In this document: positions 24,404 through 34,230 of the stretch, in pieces
How positions within the stretch are numbered: position 1 is the stretch's first letter
Layout: the number at the start of each line of letters is the position of its first letter
Source: Mucilaginibacter sp. L294
GTDB taxonomy: Bacteria; Bacteroidota; Bacteroidia; Sphingobacteriales; Sphingobacteriaceae
Assembly (NCBI RefSeq): GCF_001636615.1
Contig: NZ_LGEK01000013.1
Location: forward strand, 17,785 to 81,784
DNA length: 64,000 nucleotides
Reading direction: 5' to 3'
Made by a program: the position numbers and the translations under genes
Notes under the pieces: generated by a model
Told to the model about the DNA's origin: nothing
What the model saw: the letters and a program-made list of their open reading frames with translations, nothing else
Database searches by the model: none

Positions 24404-25153
24404 CTATTTATTAAAATCAAACATATCTTCAACAGAATAAAAGCCTTTTCTATCCTTTACCCATTCGGCAGCCAATACCGCGCCTAATGCAAACCCGTTA
24501 CGGTTGTGGGCGGTGTGCTTAAACTCAAGGGTATCTATTTCAGAATCGTAAATAACGGTGTGGGTGCCCGGTACATTCTCTATGCGTAACGACTCTATAA
24601 GCACCTCGTTAGTGGCAACCGTTTCATCATCGGGCTTGTCATCGCTTATCAACACATTTTTCCATTCCTTCTTACTGTCAAGGTTATCTATGATCCCTTC
24701 GGCAATAGTAATAGCGGTACCGCTTGGCGAATCGAGTTTTTGGGTATGATGGATCTCTTCTACCTGTACATCATAGTACGGGTAGTTATTCATCAACTTT
24801 GCCAATAGCTTATTTATATGAAAAAATATATTCACCCCAACACTAAAATTGGTGGCGTATATCATGGAGCCTTTATGGTATTCGCACTGTTCTTTTATCT
24901 GCGCGGTTTCGTGATGCCAGCCGGTGGTACCAACAACAACAGGCACGCCTGCTTTAAAGCACATTTCTATATTACCTAAAACAGTTGATGGGGTACTGAA
25001 CTCGATGGCTACATCAGCCTTCCGAAGGTTTTCTTCGGTTAGTTCGTCAAGGTTACTGTAATCTATTTTTAATACAATTTCGTGCTTACGGTCGTGGGCT
25101 ATCTTTTCGATTATTTTGCCCATTTTTCCGTAACCTAACAATGCGATTTTCAT
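24404..25153 (-). CDS. dapB: 4-hydroxy-tetrahydrodipicolinate reductase
   Basis: 249 residues, normal length. N-terminal GYGKMGKII is the NAD(P)H-binding loop, GTTGWH lies at about 77-82, and the substrate-loop signature SPSGTA is near 141-146, preceded by EIHHTQK with the catalytic His. The enzyme makes tetrahydrodipicolinate for lysine and diaminopimelate synthesis. Its position between the DUF5683 gene and lepB is the conserved order in Bacteroidota. Confidence 0.96.
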   Translation of the reverse strand: MKIALLGYGKMGKIIEKIAHDRKHEIVLKIDYSNLDELTEENLRKADVAIEFSTPSTVLGNIEMCFKAGVPVVVGTTGWHHETAQIKEQCEYHKGSMIYATNFSVGVNIFFHINKLLAKLMNNYPYYDVQVEEIHHTQKLDSPSGTAITIAEGIIDNLDSKKEWKNVLISDDKPDDETVATNEVLIESLRIENVPGTHTVIYDSEIDTLEFKHTAHNRNGFALGAVLAAEWVKDRKGFYSVEDMFDFNK

Positions 25154-25189
25154 TGATTAAAATTTATTGGCTAATGCTTTATATTTATT

Positions 25190-25906
25190 TTAAAGCGTAA
25201 AGGTAAATTTTATCCCCGGAATAAACGCACTGTTAAAATTTGAAGCATACATAGACTGCTCGCCCCCTATTATGGTTGGGCTAACTTTAAACGACAGGTT
25301 ATTGTCTACCGTGTAGGCATTAATAAACTTAGCTGTAATGTACGCCTCAACTGCCTGTATACCCCAAACGGCAATTACACCCAGTATACTTATTTGAAAA
25401 TTTCGCTGATAACCATTTGCCGCGTTTTCAAGGTCGGCATTTGATATGTTGTATTGCACAACGTACAAATTATATTCACTTTCATATTTTTTGTATGATG
25501 AATATAACGGGTTGCTTTTATCAGGTATTCCGCCTGTTCTGGAAATTTTAGCAAGTGCGGTAAAAAGCTTGTATTGCTTATTATTAACAATAATAGCGTT
25601 GCCCAATAACCCTAAGCCTATGTAAATGCCGGGCACTTTTATATACCATAATTGCCTGTTGTAATATTGGCCCCAGCCCGGGATAAGTAACGAACGTTTT
25701 ACGGCAAGTTGGGGGCTATGGGTGCTATCCGGATGGTACTCCTGCTCCTTTTTTATTTTAGGCGCAAATGTGGTGCGCTTAATGTTGTCGGTTTTTTTTA
25801 CAACTGTATCAGTTTTGGCTTTAGCGGCCACGGTATCAGGCGTTTGCCCCATCGCAAAAAAAGCGAAGCTCAAAAAAAGCACAGTGGTTAAAAGTCTTCT
25901 AAACAT
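25190..25906 (-). CDS. DUF5683 family protein
   Basis: 238 residues from ATG 25906 (MFRRLLTTVLFLSFAFFAMGQ), which gives a signal peptide. The alternative ATG at 25921 would overlap parB. After a charged linker the DUF5683 core reads KRSLLIPGWGQYYNRQLWYIKVPG, with membrane-inserting hydrophobic segments near 105-125 and 165-185. Function is unknown, but the gene is a fixed member of the parAB-dapB-lepB operon in this phylum. Confidence 0.9.
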   Translation of the reverse strand: MFRRLLTTVLFLSFAFFAMGQTPDTVAAKAKTDTVVKKTDNIKRTTFAPKIKKEQEYHPDSTHSPQLAVKRSLLIPGWGQYYNRQLWYIKVPGIYIGLGLLGNAIIVNNKQYKLFTALAKISRTGGIPDKSNPLYSSYKKYESEYNLYVVQYNISNADLENAANGYQRNFQISILGVIAVWGIQAVEAYITAKFINAYTVDNNLSFKVSPTIIGGEQSMYASNFNSAFIPGIKFTFTL

Positions 25907-25914
25907 ATATAGAT

Positions 25915-26838
25915 CTACCAATCCAGCATTTCAAGTATACGGCCCAGATCGTCTTCGGATAAGAACGGAATTTCTATGCTTCCATTGCCCTGACCGTTAA
26001 CTTTAAGTTTAACCTTGGTACTAAACCTCGATGCCAGGTCATCCTCAACCTTTTGCAACTGGTAAGATAGTGTTTCGGGCTGCTTTCCTTCTTTCTTTTG
26101 AGGTGCTTTTTGAATGTCCCGCACCATCTCTTCTACCTTACGTACCGATAGCTCATTCCTGATGATCTGCTGATGGATGTAAAGTTGAATGGTTGGGTCT
26201 TCAACCGCTAACAAAGCTTTTGCATGGCCCATAGATATCGCACCATCGCGCAAGGATGCCTGTATGGTTGGCGGCAATTTCAGTAACCGCAGGTAGTTGG
26301 TAACGGTAGACCGGTTTTTGCTTACGCGGTCGCCCAGTTCCTCCTGCTTCAGGCTACACTCATCTATCATCCGCTGAAAGCTCAGGGCAACCTCAATAGC
26401 GTTAAGGTTTTCGCGCTGTATGTTTTCAATCAACGCCATTTCCAGCATTTGCTGGTCGTTAGCGGTGCGTACGTATGCGGGGATCTGTGTAAGGCCCGCC
26501 ATTTTTGATGCACGCAGCCTGCGCTCGCCAGATATTAACTGGTACGCATGCGCGCTAACCTTACGTACGGTGATGGGTTGTATTAAGCCCTGTAGCTTTA
26601 TAGAGGCCGACAGATCGGCAAGGGCCTGCTCATCAAACTCGGTACGGGGCTGAAAAGGGTTAACCTCTATCTCACTTAGTTTTATCTCGTTAACAGAGCC
26701 AAGGCTATCAAGCTCAGAAACCGAGCCTGCATTTACCTTATCGTTGGTATTACTGTTTTTATATGGAAGTACGCTTGGCGAATCGTTAAGCAGGGCACTT
26801 AGCCCTTTCCCCAGTGCGTTTCTTTTTTCTGCACTCAT
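25915..26838 (-). CDS. parB: Chromosome partitioning protein ParB
   Basis: 307 residues. The N-terminal CTPase/ParB fold carries GERRLRASKMAG, and NPFQPR is box I. A helix-turn-helix follows (QEELGDRVSKNRSTVTNYLRLLKL), then a C-terminal dimerisation segment. It is a CTP-dependent DNA clamp that loads at parS and works with ParA. The start is 7 bp after the parA stop. I did not find a canonical parS sequence in the window. Confidence 0.96.
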   Translation of the reverse strand: MSAEKRNALGKGLSALLNDSPSVLPYKNSNTNDKVNAGSVSELDSLGSVNEIKLSEIEVNPFQPRTEFDEQALADLSASIKLQGLIQPITVRKVSAHAYQLISGERRLRASKMAGLTQIPAYVRTANDQQMLEMALIENIQRENLNAIEVALSFQRMIDECSLKQEELGDRVSKNRSTVTNYLRLLKLPPTIQASLRDGAISMGHAKALLAVEDPTIQLYIHQQIIRNELSVRKVEEMVRDIQKAPQKKEGKQPETLSYQLQKVEDDLASRFSTKVKLKVNGQGNGSIEIPFLSEDDLGRILEMLDW

Positions 26839-26845
26839 AATTTAA

Positions 26846-27649
26846 TTAAGCTGTTACTGTTGTAGCCAGTTCTTCGTTGCTCACCAAACCGTTCTTACGG
26901 ATAATCTCGCGGGCAAGGTTAAGATAGTTTACTGCACCCTTACAGTTTGCATCGTGCATAATTACCGATACACCAAAGCTTGGCGCCTCGCTTAAACGGG
27001 TGTTACGCTGTATAATAGTATCAAAAACCATGTCTTCAAAATGCGTGCGCACCTCATCAACCACCTGGTTTGAAAGCCTTAAACGCACATCGTACATGGT
27101 AAGCAAAATGCCTTCTATCTGTAGTTGCGTGTTTAGGCGCGATTGTACAATTTTTATCGTGTTCAATAACTTGCCCAATCCTTCTAACGCGAAATATTCG
27201 CACTGTACCGGGATGATAACCGAATCGGCAGCAGTTAAAGCGTTAATGGTAATTAAACCCAACGATGGCGAGCAATCAATGATGATAAAATCGTACTCAT
27301 CGCGTATGCTCTCTAAAACCGCTTTCATTTTGTATTCGCGGTTAGTAAGGTTTATCATTTCTATTTCGGCACCAACCAGGTCTATATGCGCGGGCAACAG
27401 ATCAAGGTTTGGTGTTTCGGTTTTCTGGATAGCCTCACGCGGGTCAATACCATTAATGATACACTCGTAAATACTGTTCTTAATATTACGCGGATCAAAC
27501 CCTATACCCGATGTTGAATTAGCCTGCGGGTCGGCATCTAACAGTAAAGTCCTGTATTCCAGTACTGCTAAACTCGCGGCAAGGTTTATTGATGATGTAG
27601 TTTTACCAACGCCACCTTTTTGATTAGCTAAAGCAATAATTTTACCCAT
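26846..27649 (-). CDS. parA: Chromosome partitioning ATPase ParA (Soj)
   Basis: 267 residues. Deviant Walker A NQKGGVGKTTSS at residues 9-20, switch I region with DADPQANSTSG (41-51), and Walker B IIDCSPSLG. It is a short, chromosomal Soj-type ParA without an N-terminal HTH. It heads the parA-parB-DUF5683-dapB-lepB operon. A TACGTTTG -7-like element is located just upstream on the minus strand. Confidence 0.96.
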   Translation of the reverse strand: MGKIIALANQKGGVGKTTSSINLAASLAVLEYRTLLLDADPQANSTSGIGFDPRNIKNSIYECIINGIDPREAIQKTETPNLDLLPAHIDLVGAEIEMINLTNREYKMKAVLESIRDEYDFIIIDCSPSLGLITINALTAADSVIIPVQCEYFALEGLGKLLNTIKIVQSRLNTQLQIEGILLTMYDVRLRLSNQVVDEVRTHFEDMVFDTIIQRNTRLSEAPSFGVSVIMHDANCKGAVNYLNLAREIIRKNGLVSNEELATTVTA

Positions 27650-27686
27650 TCTGTGTTTCCAAAAAATTTATCTCTGCGGTTTATTT

Positions 27687-27694
27687 ACAAACGT
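27687..27694 (-). promoter_or_regulatory. Putative -7 element of the parA operon
   Basis: On the minus strand TACGTTTG matches TAnnTTTG exactly and lies 38 bp before the parA ATG. The -33 TTTG is not evident at 19-bp spacing. A TATGTTTG on the plus strand (27714-27721) could serve the opposite direction. Confidence 0.45.
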
Positions 27695-27813
27695 AAAACA
27701 GGATTAGAAATTTCTATGTTTGTACTGTTTTTTATCCGCCGCTAAAGATACGGATTTAAATAATTGAGAAATTAACAGTTTTGCCAACTTACAAACATAT
27801 TTTGGTGATTACG

Positions 27814-27911
27814 CGAGTGGTGAATTGTGAGTAGAGAGTGATTGATCGTCATCAATCACGGCTTATTCATTTACAACATAACTATTCTCTACTCACCATT
27901 CACTACTCACT
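27814..27911. repeat. Intergenic repeat of the GAGTGGTGAGT/ACTCACCA type, copy 3
   Basis: Imperfect inverted repeat, left arm GAGTGGTGAATTGTGAGTAG and right arm CTACTCACCATTCACTACTC, with a smaller TTGATCGTCATCAA palindrome in the centre. It fills the gap before the FMN reductase gene. Confidence 0.7.
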
Positions 27912-27919
27912 AAATAAAA

Positions 27920-28441
27920 ATGGTCACCATCATAGCATCTACTAACCGCCCCGGAAGCTCTACACTGCAGGTTGCACAATACTACCAAAAGCAACTCGCC
28001 GCAAAGGGGATGGAAACTAATCTGTTATCGCTGGCCCAATTGCCTCCTAATTTAATTGAAACCGACCTGTACGGTAAGCGCAGCAGCGCCTTTGCCAAAA
28101 TACAGGACGTTATCACCGCTACCGATAAATTTTTGTTTGTGATACCCGAGTATAACGGCAGTTACCCCGGTGTTTTAAAGGTTTTTATGGATGCATGCAG
28201 CTTCCCCGAGAGTTTTTATGACAAGAAGGCAGCACTGGTTGGCCTGTCATCGGGCAAGTATGGTAACATCCGCGGTGTAGATCATTTTACCGGTGTTTGC
28301 CATTATCTTAACCTGCATATTATGCCGCTTAAGATCCACATCGCATCTATTCGTAAAGAGATGGACCAAAACGGCAACCTCACCGCCGAAGACACATTGC
28401 GCTACACAAACGAGCAGATGGATAAATTTATTAAATTTTAA
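27920..28441 (+). CDS. NADPH-dependent FMN reductase family protein
   Basis: 173 residues, flavodoxin-like. ASTNRPGSSTLQVAQYY is the FMN phosphate-binding loop (residues 6-12), and IPEYNGSYPGVLKVFMDA carries the family PEYNGS motif. It likely reduces FMN, quinones or azo compounds with NAD(P)H in the cytosol. Its TAA is only 1 bp from the stop of the convergent secreted protein gene. Confidence 0.92.
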   Translation: MVTIIASTNRPGSSTLQVAQYYQKQLAAKGMETNLLSLAQLPPNLIETDLYGKRSSAFAKIQDVITATDKFLFVIPEYNGSYPGVLKVFMDACSFPESFYDKKAALVGLSSGKYGNIRGVDHFTGVCHYLNLHIMPLKIHIASIRKEMDQNGNLTAEDTLRYTNEQMDKFIKF

Positions 28442-28442
28442 G

Positions 28443-30395
28443 CTACCTCACCAGCAGCACCCAGCCCGACAATTTTGGGGTATTGTTCTTCAGGTCGATC
28501 ACATAGTAGTAAGTACCTGCCGGGAGCAGGCTCCCGTTAAATTTACCATCCCATGGCTTGCCATAACCCCTGCTCTGGAACACCTGTTTGCCGTTGCGGG
28601 TAAAAACGGAAATCACACCATCCGGATAGGTTTCTAATGCTTCAATGTTCCATATATCATTCACCCCATCATTATTAGGCGTAAAGGTGCTGGGGACAAC
28701 TATCTTTTCGTACACCGTCACAATCATTTCATCTACATCTATGCTGCAGCCATTGGCCGGTGTAACGGTAAGCACGTAAGGCGTGGTATGCGGCGGTTTA
28801 GCAGTGGGGGTTCGGGAATGCGGGTTGTCCAGGTATTCGGTTGGCGACCAGCTATAAGTTACATCTCCTGCTTCGCCGCCATCCAGCATTACGAGTTGCC
28901 CTTCAAAGATCTTTTTATCGCTGCCCGCGTTGGCAACGGGCACGTCGAGTATCTCAACGTGTACCTGCCTGGTATCAGAGCAGGTTGTTCTGTTATTGGT
29001 TACAGTAACGGTGTAGTCCGTTGTAATATTGGGATTGGCTGTCAGGTCGGCTGCATTCGCGTTCGTTAAATCTCCAGTCGGGAACCAGCTATAGGTGTAA
29101 GTATCTGTACCCGGTTCATGCACAGATACCTTCAGCGGCACACCAACGCCTTTACACGCAGGCTGGATCTCCTCCATGTCAATAATAGGTTTTAAGTTAA
29201 CGGTAACATCTACATAGCTAAAGGATGAGCAATTCGCCATGGATATTACCTCAACATTGTATCGGCCTTCATTCGCCTTGATCGCGGGGATAGTTACCGG
29301 ATCTGGCGAAGTCACCGATAGGTTATTAGGCCCGGTCCACTTATACGTTACCCCGCCCGATCCTGTTAACGTAAATGTTCCACCTTCGCAAACCGTTTGT
29401 GTTGAGGGCACAGGTACGGGGGGCAGGGCATTAACATTAATGGTAAACGTATTTGAATACACACGGCAGCTTTCGGAGGTAATATTATCCCCTACCGCAA
29501 CCCCTAAACGGTATTGGTAAGAGCCAGCAGGTTGCGTTGCCGGGAAATCGCGAATAAGCGTCGGGGTGGTTTCGGGTGGAGTAGTAATGTCTGTCCACCC
29601 AGCGCCGTTTAAGTTTTGCTGCCATTGGTATTTATACGTATCATTAATTGGTGAAGATTTAATAATGTATCGTTTTGATATACCTACACACTGGTTACCT
29701 GGTATAGTGCTTATCTCACCCGCATCATTTGGGATACCTGTCTGCACAATAGGCCCGTAAGCTCTAAATGCGATATCATCCAATAAAAGATCATTACCGG
29801 GGCCGCCGGGTGCATTATTTATCATTTTTATTCTAACAGATGTTACACCTGCTCCCGCGGTAAAACGTCTGGAATACTTTACCCAGCCGCTGGGGTCTGA
29901 TGTTTCCGGTATTTCAACTCCTTCTGCGATGCCGATAGGGGTTCCGTCGGGTTTTTCTATAACAAAAGATACGTTCGGCCTGTTAAAGCCGCTTTGGCCG
30001 GCTTTAATCAGGTTTAGTATGTATGCCGAAAATTCATATTCTGTATTTTCGCATAGGGTATTTGGGTTTAACGTGTATTCAAAAAACTTTTGCCCCTGCA
30101 CCTCGTTAGCATTTACAACCATCATATAACCATCGTTACCAGTATGGTCTTTTAATACTTGATGCCAGGTATCATCATGGCACCCGGTTTCGGTTTTAGA
30201 GATAGCATACTGGCCATCATTGGGGCATGAGCCTGTCACATATTGGTAGCCTGTTGCCGGGGGAAACTTTGGGGTATTGCCCGACCCAAAATCAAATGTA
30301 AATACAGGGTCGCCAAGGCTGCCTGCCTGCGCCCGCACCTCAGTGCCTGCAAATAATAAAAGTATGAATAAAAGAAGCTTCGGTTTAAATTGCAT
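28443..30395 (-). CDS. Secreted protein with gliding-motility-type (T9SS type B) C-terminal domain
   Basis: 650 residues from ATG 30395 (MQFKPKLLLFILLLFAGTEV), chosen because it gives a compact signal peptide. An N-terminal carbohydrate-binding-like jelly roll with several Cys (about 20-215) is followed by three to four Ig/PKD-like repeats (VCEGGTFTLTGSGGVTYKWTGP-type and VANAGSDKKIFEGQ). The C-terminal about 80 residues begin VPSTFTPNNDGVNDIW and end AGTYYYVIDLKNN...GWVLLVR, the gliding motility-associated sorting domain. It is therefore probably exported by the type IX system to the cell surface. Ligand unknown. Confidence 0.92.
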   Translation of the reverse strand: MQFKPKLLLFILLLFAGTEVRAQAGSLGDPVFTFDFGSGNTPKFPPATGYQYVTGSCPNDGQYAISKTETGCHDDTWHQVLKDHTGNDGYMMVVNANEVQGQKFFEYTLNPNTLCENTEYEFSAYILNLIKAGQSGFNRPNVSFVIEKPDGTPIGIAEGVEIPETSDPSGWVKYSRRFTAGAGVTSVRIKMINNAPGGPGNDLLLDDIAFRAYGPIVQTGIPNDAGEISTIPGNQCVGISKRYIIKSSPINDTYKYQWQQNLNGAGWTDITTPPETTPTLIRDFPATQPAGSYQYRLGVAVGDNITSESCRVYSNTFTINVNALPPVPVPSTQTVCEGGTFTLTGSGGVTYKWTGPNNLSVTSPDPVTIPAIKANEGRYNVEVISMANCSSFSYVDVTVNLKPIIDMEEIQPACKGVGVPLKVSVHEPGTDTYTYSWFPTGDLTNANAADLTANPNITTDYTVTVTNNRTTCSDTRQVHVEILDVPVANAGSDKKIFEGQLVMLDGGEAGDVTYSWSPTEYLDNPHSRTPTAKPPHTTPYVLTVTPANGCSIDVDEMIVTVYEKIVVPSTFTPNNDGVNDIWNIEALETYPDGVISVFTRNGKQVFQSRGYGKPWDGKFNGSLLPAGTYYYVIDLKNNTPKLSGWVLLVR

Positions 30396-30601
30396 CAGGT
30401 TTGCTGAACAGGCAGCGATTTTCAAAAATATACTTTTTTGCGAGCTATTGGCGTGTTTTGCACAATTAGCCGCTTAAGTAACTAAAAAATTGCACCGGCA
30501 TAATTACTTTACCTGTATTGTATTTGTAATTAGGCCATTACACGGGTACTACTACAAACAAAACATATCCTTACAGGTTAATTATTTAACTAAAACACAA
30601 C

Positions 30602-31915
30602 ATGAAAACTTATATTGCCTATATAGCAGGTGTTACCTTACTGGCAGCAAGCTGCAAACAAAAAAAGGTGGATGCCTCAAAAGCCGCCGATGTGAACACC
30701 GCCGTTAACCAGGAGGTTAAGCTGCCCGCTCCCTACCAAACCAAAGCGGTAAGCAATTATTGCAAGGTAATTGGCTGGCCGACCGGCAAAACCCCCATCG
30801 CCCCCGAGGGCTTTACCGTTAACCTGTTTGCAGATACCCTTAAAAACCCACGTAATATTTACATAGCCCCTAACGGCGATATCCTGGTATCTGAAGCTAA
30901 TACCGAAACAAAGGGCATCAAAAAGATCGGTGCAAAAATTATCGGCGTGGCAGCCTCACAAAATTTGGGCAAAAGTGCCAACCGCATCACCATACTGCGC
31001 GATACCAATGGCGATGGCGTACCGGATCTGCGGGGCGTATTTTTAAGCCATTTAAACCAGCCGTATGGTATGCTGATATTGGGCAGCTCGTTTTACGTAG
31101 CCAATACCGACGGACTTTGGAAATACGATTATAAAACCGGGCAAACCCAAATAACTACGCCGGGCAAAATGATCCTTTCATTACCTGCCGGTGGTTACAA
31201 CAACCACTGGACACGCAACTTACGCGCCAATGCCGCCGGTACCAAAATTTATGTTGGCGTTGGCTCGGGTACCAACGTAGCCGAGCACGGCCTGGAAAAT
31301 GAAAAACGCCGCGCCAATGTACTGGAGATAAACCCTGACGGTACCGGCGAGCGCATTTACGCCAGCGGGTTACGCAACCCTGCCGGGATAGACTTTCAGC
31401 CGGGCACGGGGGTGCTTTACGCGGCCGTTAACGAACGCGATAATTTGGGCGACGACCTGGTACCCGATTACCTGACCAGCGTTAAACCCGGTGGCTTTTA
31501 CGGCTGGCCATGGGCCTACTTTGGCCAGCACGAAGACCCGCGCCTGGAAGTGAAAAGACCAGACATGGTAAAGAAAACCATCACGCCCGATCTGTCATTA
31601 GGCCCGCACACCGCATCATTGGGATTGGTGTTTTACACCGGCAAAAAGTTCCCGGCTAAGTATATTAACGGGGCGTTTATTGGCCAGCATGGTTCATGGA
31701 ACAGGTCGGTATTATCGGGTTATAAAGTTGGGTTTGTGCCATTTATTAACAACAAGCCCGCGCCGCAGATGGAAGATTTTTTAACCGGTTTCATCGCCAA
31801 TGCTGATAAGAAAGAAGTTTACGGCCGCCCGGTTGGTGTTGCCGTTGCCAAAGATGGCGCGCTGCTGGTTGCTGATGATACCAGTAACCGAATATGGCGC
31901 GTAAGCGCAAAATAA
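30602..31915 (+). CDS. PQQ-type sorbosone/glucose dehydrogenase-like lipoprotein
   Basis: 437 residues. Lipobox LLAASC puts the acylated Cys at residue 18. The body is a six-bladed beta-propeller of the soluble glucose/sorbosone dehydrogenase family (PRNIYIAPNGDILVSEANT, ASGLRNPAGIDFQPGTGVLYAAVNERDNLGDDLVPDY, GFYGWPWAYFGQ). The calcium- and PQQ-binding loops look conserved, but I cannot confirm cofactor use. It is periplasm-facing or on the outer membrane, oxidising sugars or aldehydes. It is separated from the following TonB receptor by a terminator. Confidence 0.92.
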   Translation: MKTYIAYIAGVTLLAASCKQKKVDASKAADVNTAVNQEVKLPAPYQTKAVSNYCKVIGWPTGKTPIAPEGFTVNLFADTLKNPRNIYIAPNGDILVSEANTETKGIKKIGAKIIGVAASQNLGKSANRITILRDTNGDGVPDLRGVFLSHLNQPYGMLILGSSFYVANTDGLWKYDYKTGQTQITTPGKMILSLPAGGYNNHWTRNLRANAAGTKIYVGVGSGTNVAEHGLENEKRRANVLEINPDGTGERIYASGLRNPAGIDFQPGTGVLYAAVNERDNLGDDLVPDYLTSVKPGGFYGWPWAYFGQHEDPRLEVKRPDMVKKTITPDLSLGPHTASLGLVFYTGKKFPAKYINGAFIGQHGSWNRSVLSGYKVGFVPFINNKPAPQMEDFLTGFIANADKKEVYGRPVGVAVAKDGALLVADDTSNRIWRVSAK

Positions 31916-31942
31916 ACGGAATGTAAATATTTTATAACACGG

Positions 31943-31975
31943 ATAGCCCTTACACTGTAACGGGCTATTTTTTAT
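31943..31975 (+). terminator. Intrinsic terminator after the sugar dehydrogenase gene
   Basis: Stem ATAGCCC/GGGCTAT with inner TTAC/GTAA and one bulge, then TTTTTT, 28 bp downstream of the stop codon. Confidence 0.85.
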
Positions 31976-31992
31976 TAGTTTCGTTTTATCTT

Positions 31993-34065
31993 ATGAATAA
32001 ACATTGCCTCCTGTTCGCCTTTTTAATATTGGCTGGTAACCTTTTTGCCCAAAACAAGCCGGCAAAAACAGACACCGTGCGGCAGCTAAAGCCGGTTACC
32101 ATTAAAGCATACCTTTCAGAACAACCTGTATTAAGTGTGCCTGCTTCTGTAAGTGTATTGGGTGCAGCGCAATTGAAATTACAACCCGACAATTCATTCG
32201 TGAGCGCTTTAAACACCGTACCGGGTGTGCGGGCAGAGGAACGTTCGCCGGGTAGTTACCGTTTATCCATCAGGGGAAGTTTACTGCGGTCGCCGTTTGG
32301 GGTGAGGGATGTGAAAATTTATTTTGATGAGATCCCGCTTACAGATGCCGGCGGCAATACCTATTTAAACGCCGTCGACATTAGCAACATCCGCCACATA
32401 GAAATATTGAAAGGCCCGGATGGCAGCTTATTCGGCGCAAATTCGGGCGGGGTGGTTTTGTTAAGCCCGGTTAACCGTACGGATAGCAATTACCTTTCGG
32501 CAGGGATAAGCGGCGGCTCGTACGGTTTGTTTCATGAGAAGGTTTCCTTACAGAATACCGGGGCTAAAAATCGCTTCAACTTTAATCAATCGTACCAAAC
32601 GTATGATGGCTATCGTCAAAATAGCCGCATGCACCGCAACTACATACAAGCAGGTGATGCCTACCAGTACGGCCAAAACAGCGAATTACGCGCGCTGGTG
32701 ATGTACGCTGACCTGGATTACCAAACACCCGGTGGGCTAACCTTTGATCAAATGCAGGCCGACCCGCGTAGCGCAAGGCTGCCAACACCAACATCTAAGG
32801 GGGCTATTGAGCAAAAGATCCGTATCAATACCAAAATGCTTTTGGGCGGACTGGTTAATGATGCGCAGCTTACCGATCGCATCCGCAACGTACTAACCGT
32901 TTTTGGCAGCCATGTAGATTTTGCCAATCCCTTCATCACCAATTATGAGCAGCGCGACGAGAACACCTACGGCATGCGCACCTATTTTGAGCTGGCCGCC
33001 ATCCCGAAGGAAAACTTCGACTGGAAACTGAACCTGGGCATGGAGTGGCAGCAAACCAATTCGCAGATCAGCAATTATGACAACAACGCCGGCGAAAAAG
33101 GCAACGTGCAGAAGATAGATAAGGTGAACACCGGGCAACATTTCTTCTTTGCCCGCTATGCCGCCGATATTTTTAAACGACTGCACATAGAAGCAGCCGC
33201 CAGCTTAAACTACTACGGGTATAAATTCCGTAACCTGGCGCCATTGAACGAGACCGATTTTACCAACCGCAGTTTTGATGCCGTGGTGATGCCAAGGCTG
33301 GCGCTTTCCTACCAGCTCACTAATGATTTTATCTGGCGGGCATCGGTTAGTCGCGGGTATTCTACGCCAACCACTGCCGAGGTTAGGCCTACCAATAACA
33401 TTATCAACACCGGCCTGCAGGCACAACTGGGCTGGAACTATGAAACAGGTTTCCGCCTGCGGGATAAGGAACAGCTTTTTATGCTGGATGCTTCCGTATT
33501 TTACTATAAGCTTAACAATGCCATTGTGCGCCAGTTAGACGCCAACGAGAAAGAATACTACATTAATGCCGGCGGCACCAACCAACCGGGGCTGGAACTC
33601 GCCGCATCGGGATGGGTTGTGCGGCCAAACACCACCAACTTTATCCGTGGTATTCAGCTAAGCACAGGGCTATCCCTAAGCCGTTTTAAATTCAGGGATT
33701 ACAACGTGGCGGGGGCAAATTACTCGGGTAACCGTTTAACGGGTGTACCGCGCGAGGTAGTGGTATCGTCTGGGCTATTTAACCTGCCCGCATCACTATC
33801 CTTATTTGTGCAGCATAATTACACCTCAAGCATTCCGCTTAATGATGCCAGCAGTATTTATGCAGCCAAATACCACCTGCTGCAGGCAAAAGCATCCTGG
33901 CAGCACGCCATCAGCCGTAAAACACGCCTTGAGCTTTATGCCGGGGCAGATAACCTGCTGAACCAAAAATACAGCCTGGGTAATGATTTGAATGCTGTAG
34001 GCACCCGCTATTTCAACCCTGCACCGTTGCGCAATTACTTTTTCGGGGTGAATGTGAATATGTAG
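31993..34065 (+). CDS. TonB-dependent outer-membrane receptor
   Basis: 690 residues. Signal peptide to about residue 19 (LAGNLFAQ). The TonB box region is weak, then a plug domain (SVPASVSVLGAAQLKLQPD, GSYRLSIRGSLLRSPFGVRDVKIYFDEIPLTDAGG, ILKGPDGSLFGANSGGVVLL) and a 22-strand-type barrel to the end. There is no CarboxypepD_reg domain, so it is not a SusC protein. It resembles siderophore/cobalamin-type receptors. The start has only a short gap after the terminator, so the promoter must lie within or near it. Confidence 0.93.
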   Translation: MNKHCLLFAFLILAGNLFAQNKPAKTDTVRQLKPVTIKAYLSEQPVLSVPASVSVLGAAQLKLQPDNSFVSALNTVPGVRAEERSPGSYRLSIRGSLLRSPFGVRDVKIYFDEIPLTDAGGNTYLNAVDISNIRHIEILKGPDGSLFGANSGGVVLLSPVNRTDSNYLSAGISGGSYGLFHEKVSLQNTGAKNRFNFNQSYQTYDGYRQNSRMHRNYIQAGDAYQYGQNSELRALVMYADLDYQTPGGLTFDQMQADPRSARLPTPTSKGAIEQKIRINTKMLLGGLVNDAQLTDRIRNVLTVFGSHVDFANPFITNYEQRDENTYGMRTYFELAAIPKENFDWKLNLGMEWQQTNSQISNYDNNAGEKGNVQKIDKVNTGQHFFFARYAADIFKRLHIEAAASLNYYGYKFRNLAPLNETDFTNRSFDAVVMPRLALSYQLTNDFIWRASVSRGYSTPTTAEVRPTNNIINTGLQAQLGWNYETGFRLRDKEQLFMLDASVFYYKLNNAIVRQLDANEKEYYINAGGTNQPGLELAASGWVVRPNTTNFIRGIQLSTGLSLSRFKFRDYNVAGANYSGNRLTGVPREVVVSSGLFNLPASLSLFVQHNYTSSIPLNDASSIYAAKYHLLQAKASWQHAISRKTRLELYAGADNLLNQKYSLGNDLNAVGTRYFNPAPLRNYFFGVNVNM

Positions 34066-34079
34066 GGCATTACAACTAC

Positions 34080-34171
34080 GTCATTGCGAGGAGCGATAGC
34101 GACGTGGCAATCTTCGACTCGCTTGTAGCCGACTTTTCTATCGAAGATTGCCACGCTGCGCTCGCAATGGC
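34080..34171. repeat. Dispersed palindromic repeat, GTCATTGCGAG family, copy 2
   Basis: About 92 bp, nearly identical to 11038-11129 (GTCATTGCGAGGAGCGATAG start). One right-end base is changed so the arm reads GCAATGGC. Central region differs at a few bases. It lies in the convergent gap between a TonB receptor and a hexosaminidase gene. Confidence 0.9.
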
Positions 34172-34183
34172 GTGGTGGTAAAT

Positions 34184-34220
34184 AACAAAGGAGGCTGCCT
34201 TATGGGCAGCCTCCTTTGTT
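34184..34220. terminator. Bidirectional intrinsic terminator between convergent genes
   Basis: Perfect 16-bp stem (34184-34199 with 34205-34220), AACAAAGGAGGC... around a 5-nt loop. T-rich flanks on both sides are short, so it is a plausible rather than strong terminator. Confidence 0.75.
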
Positions 34221-34230
34221 TATAAGATTT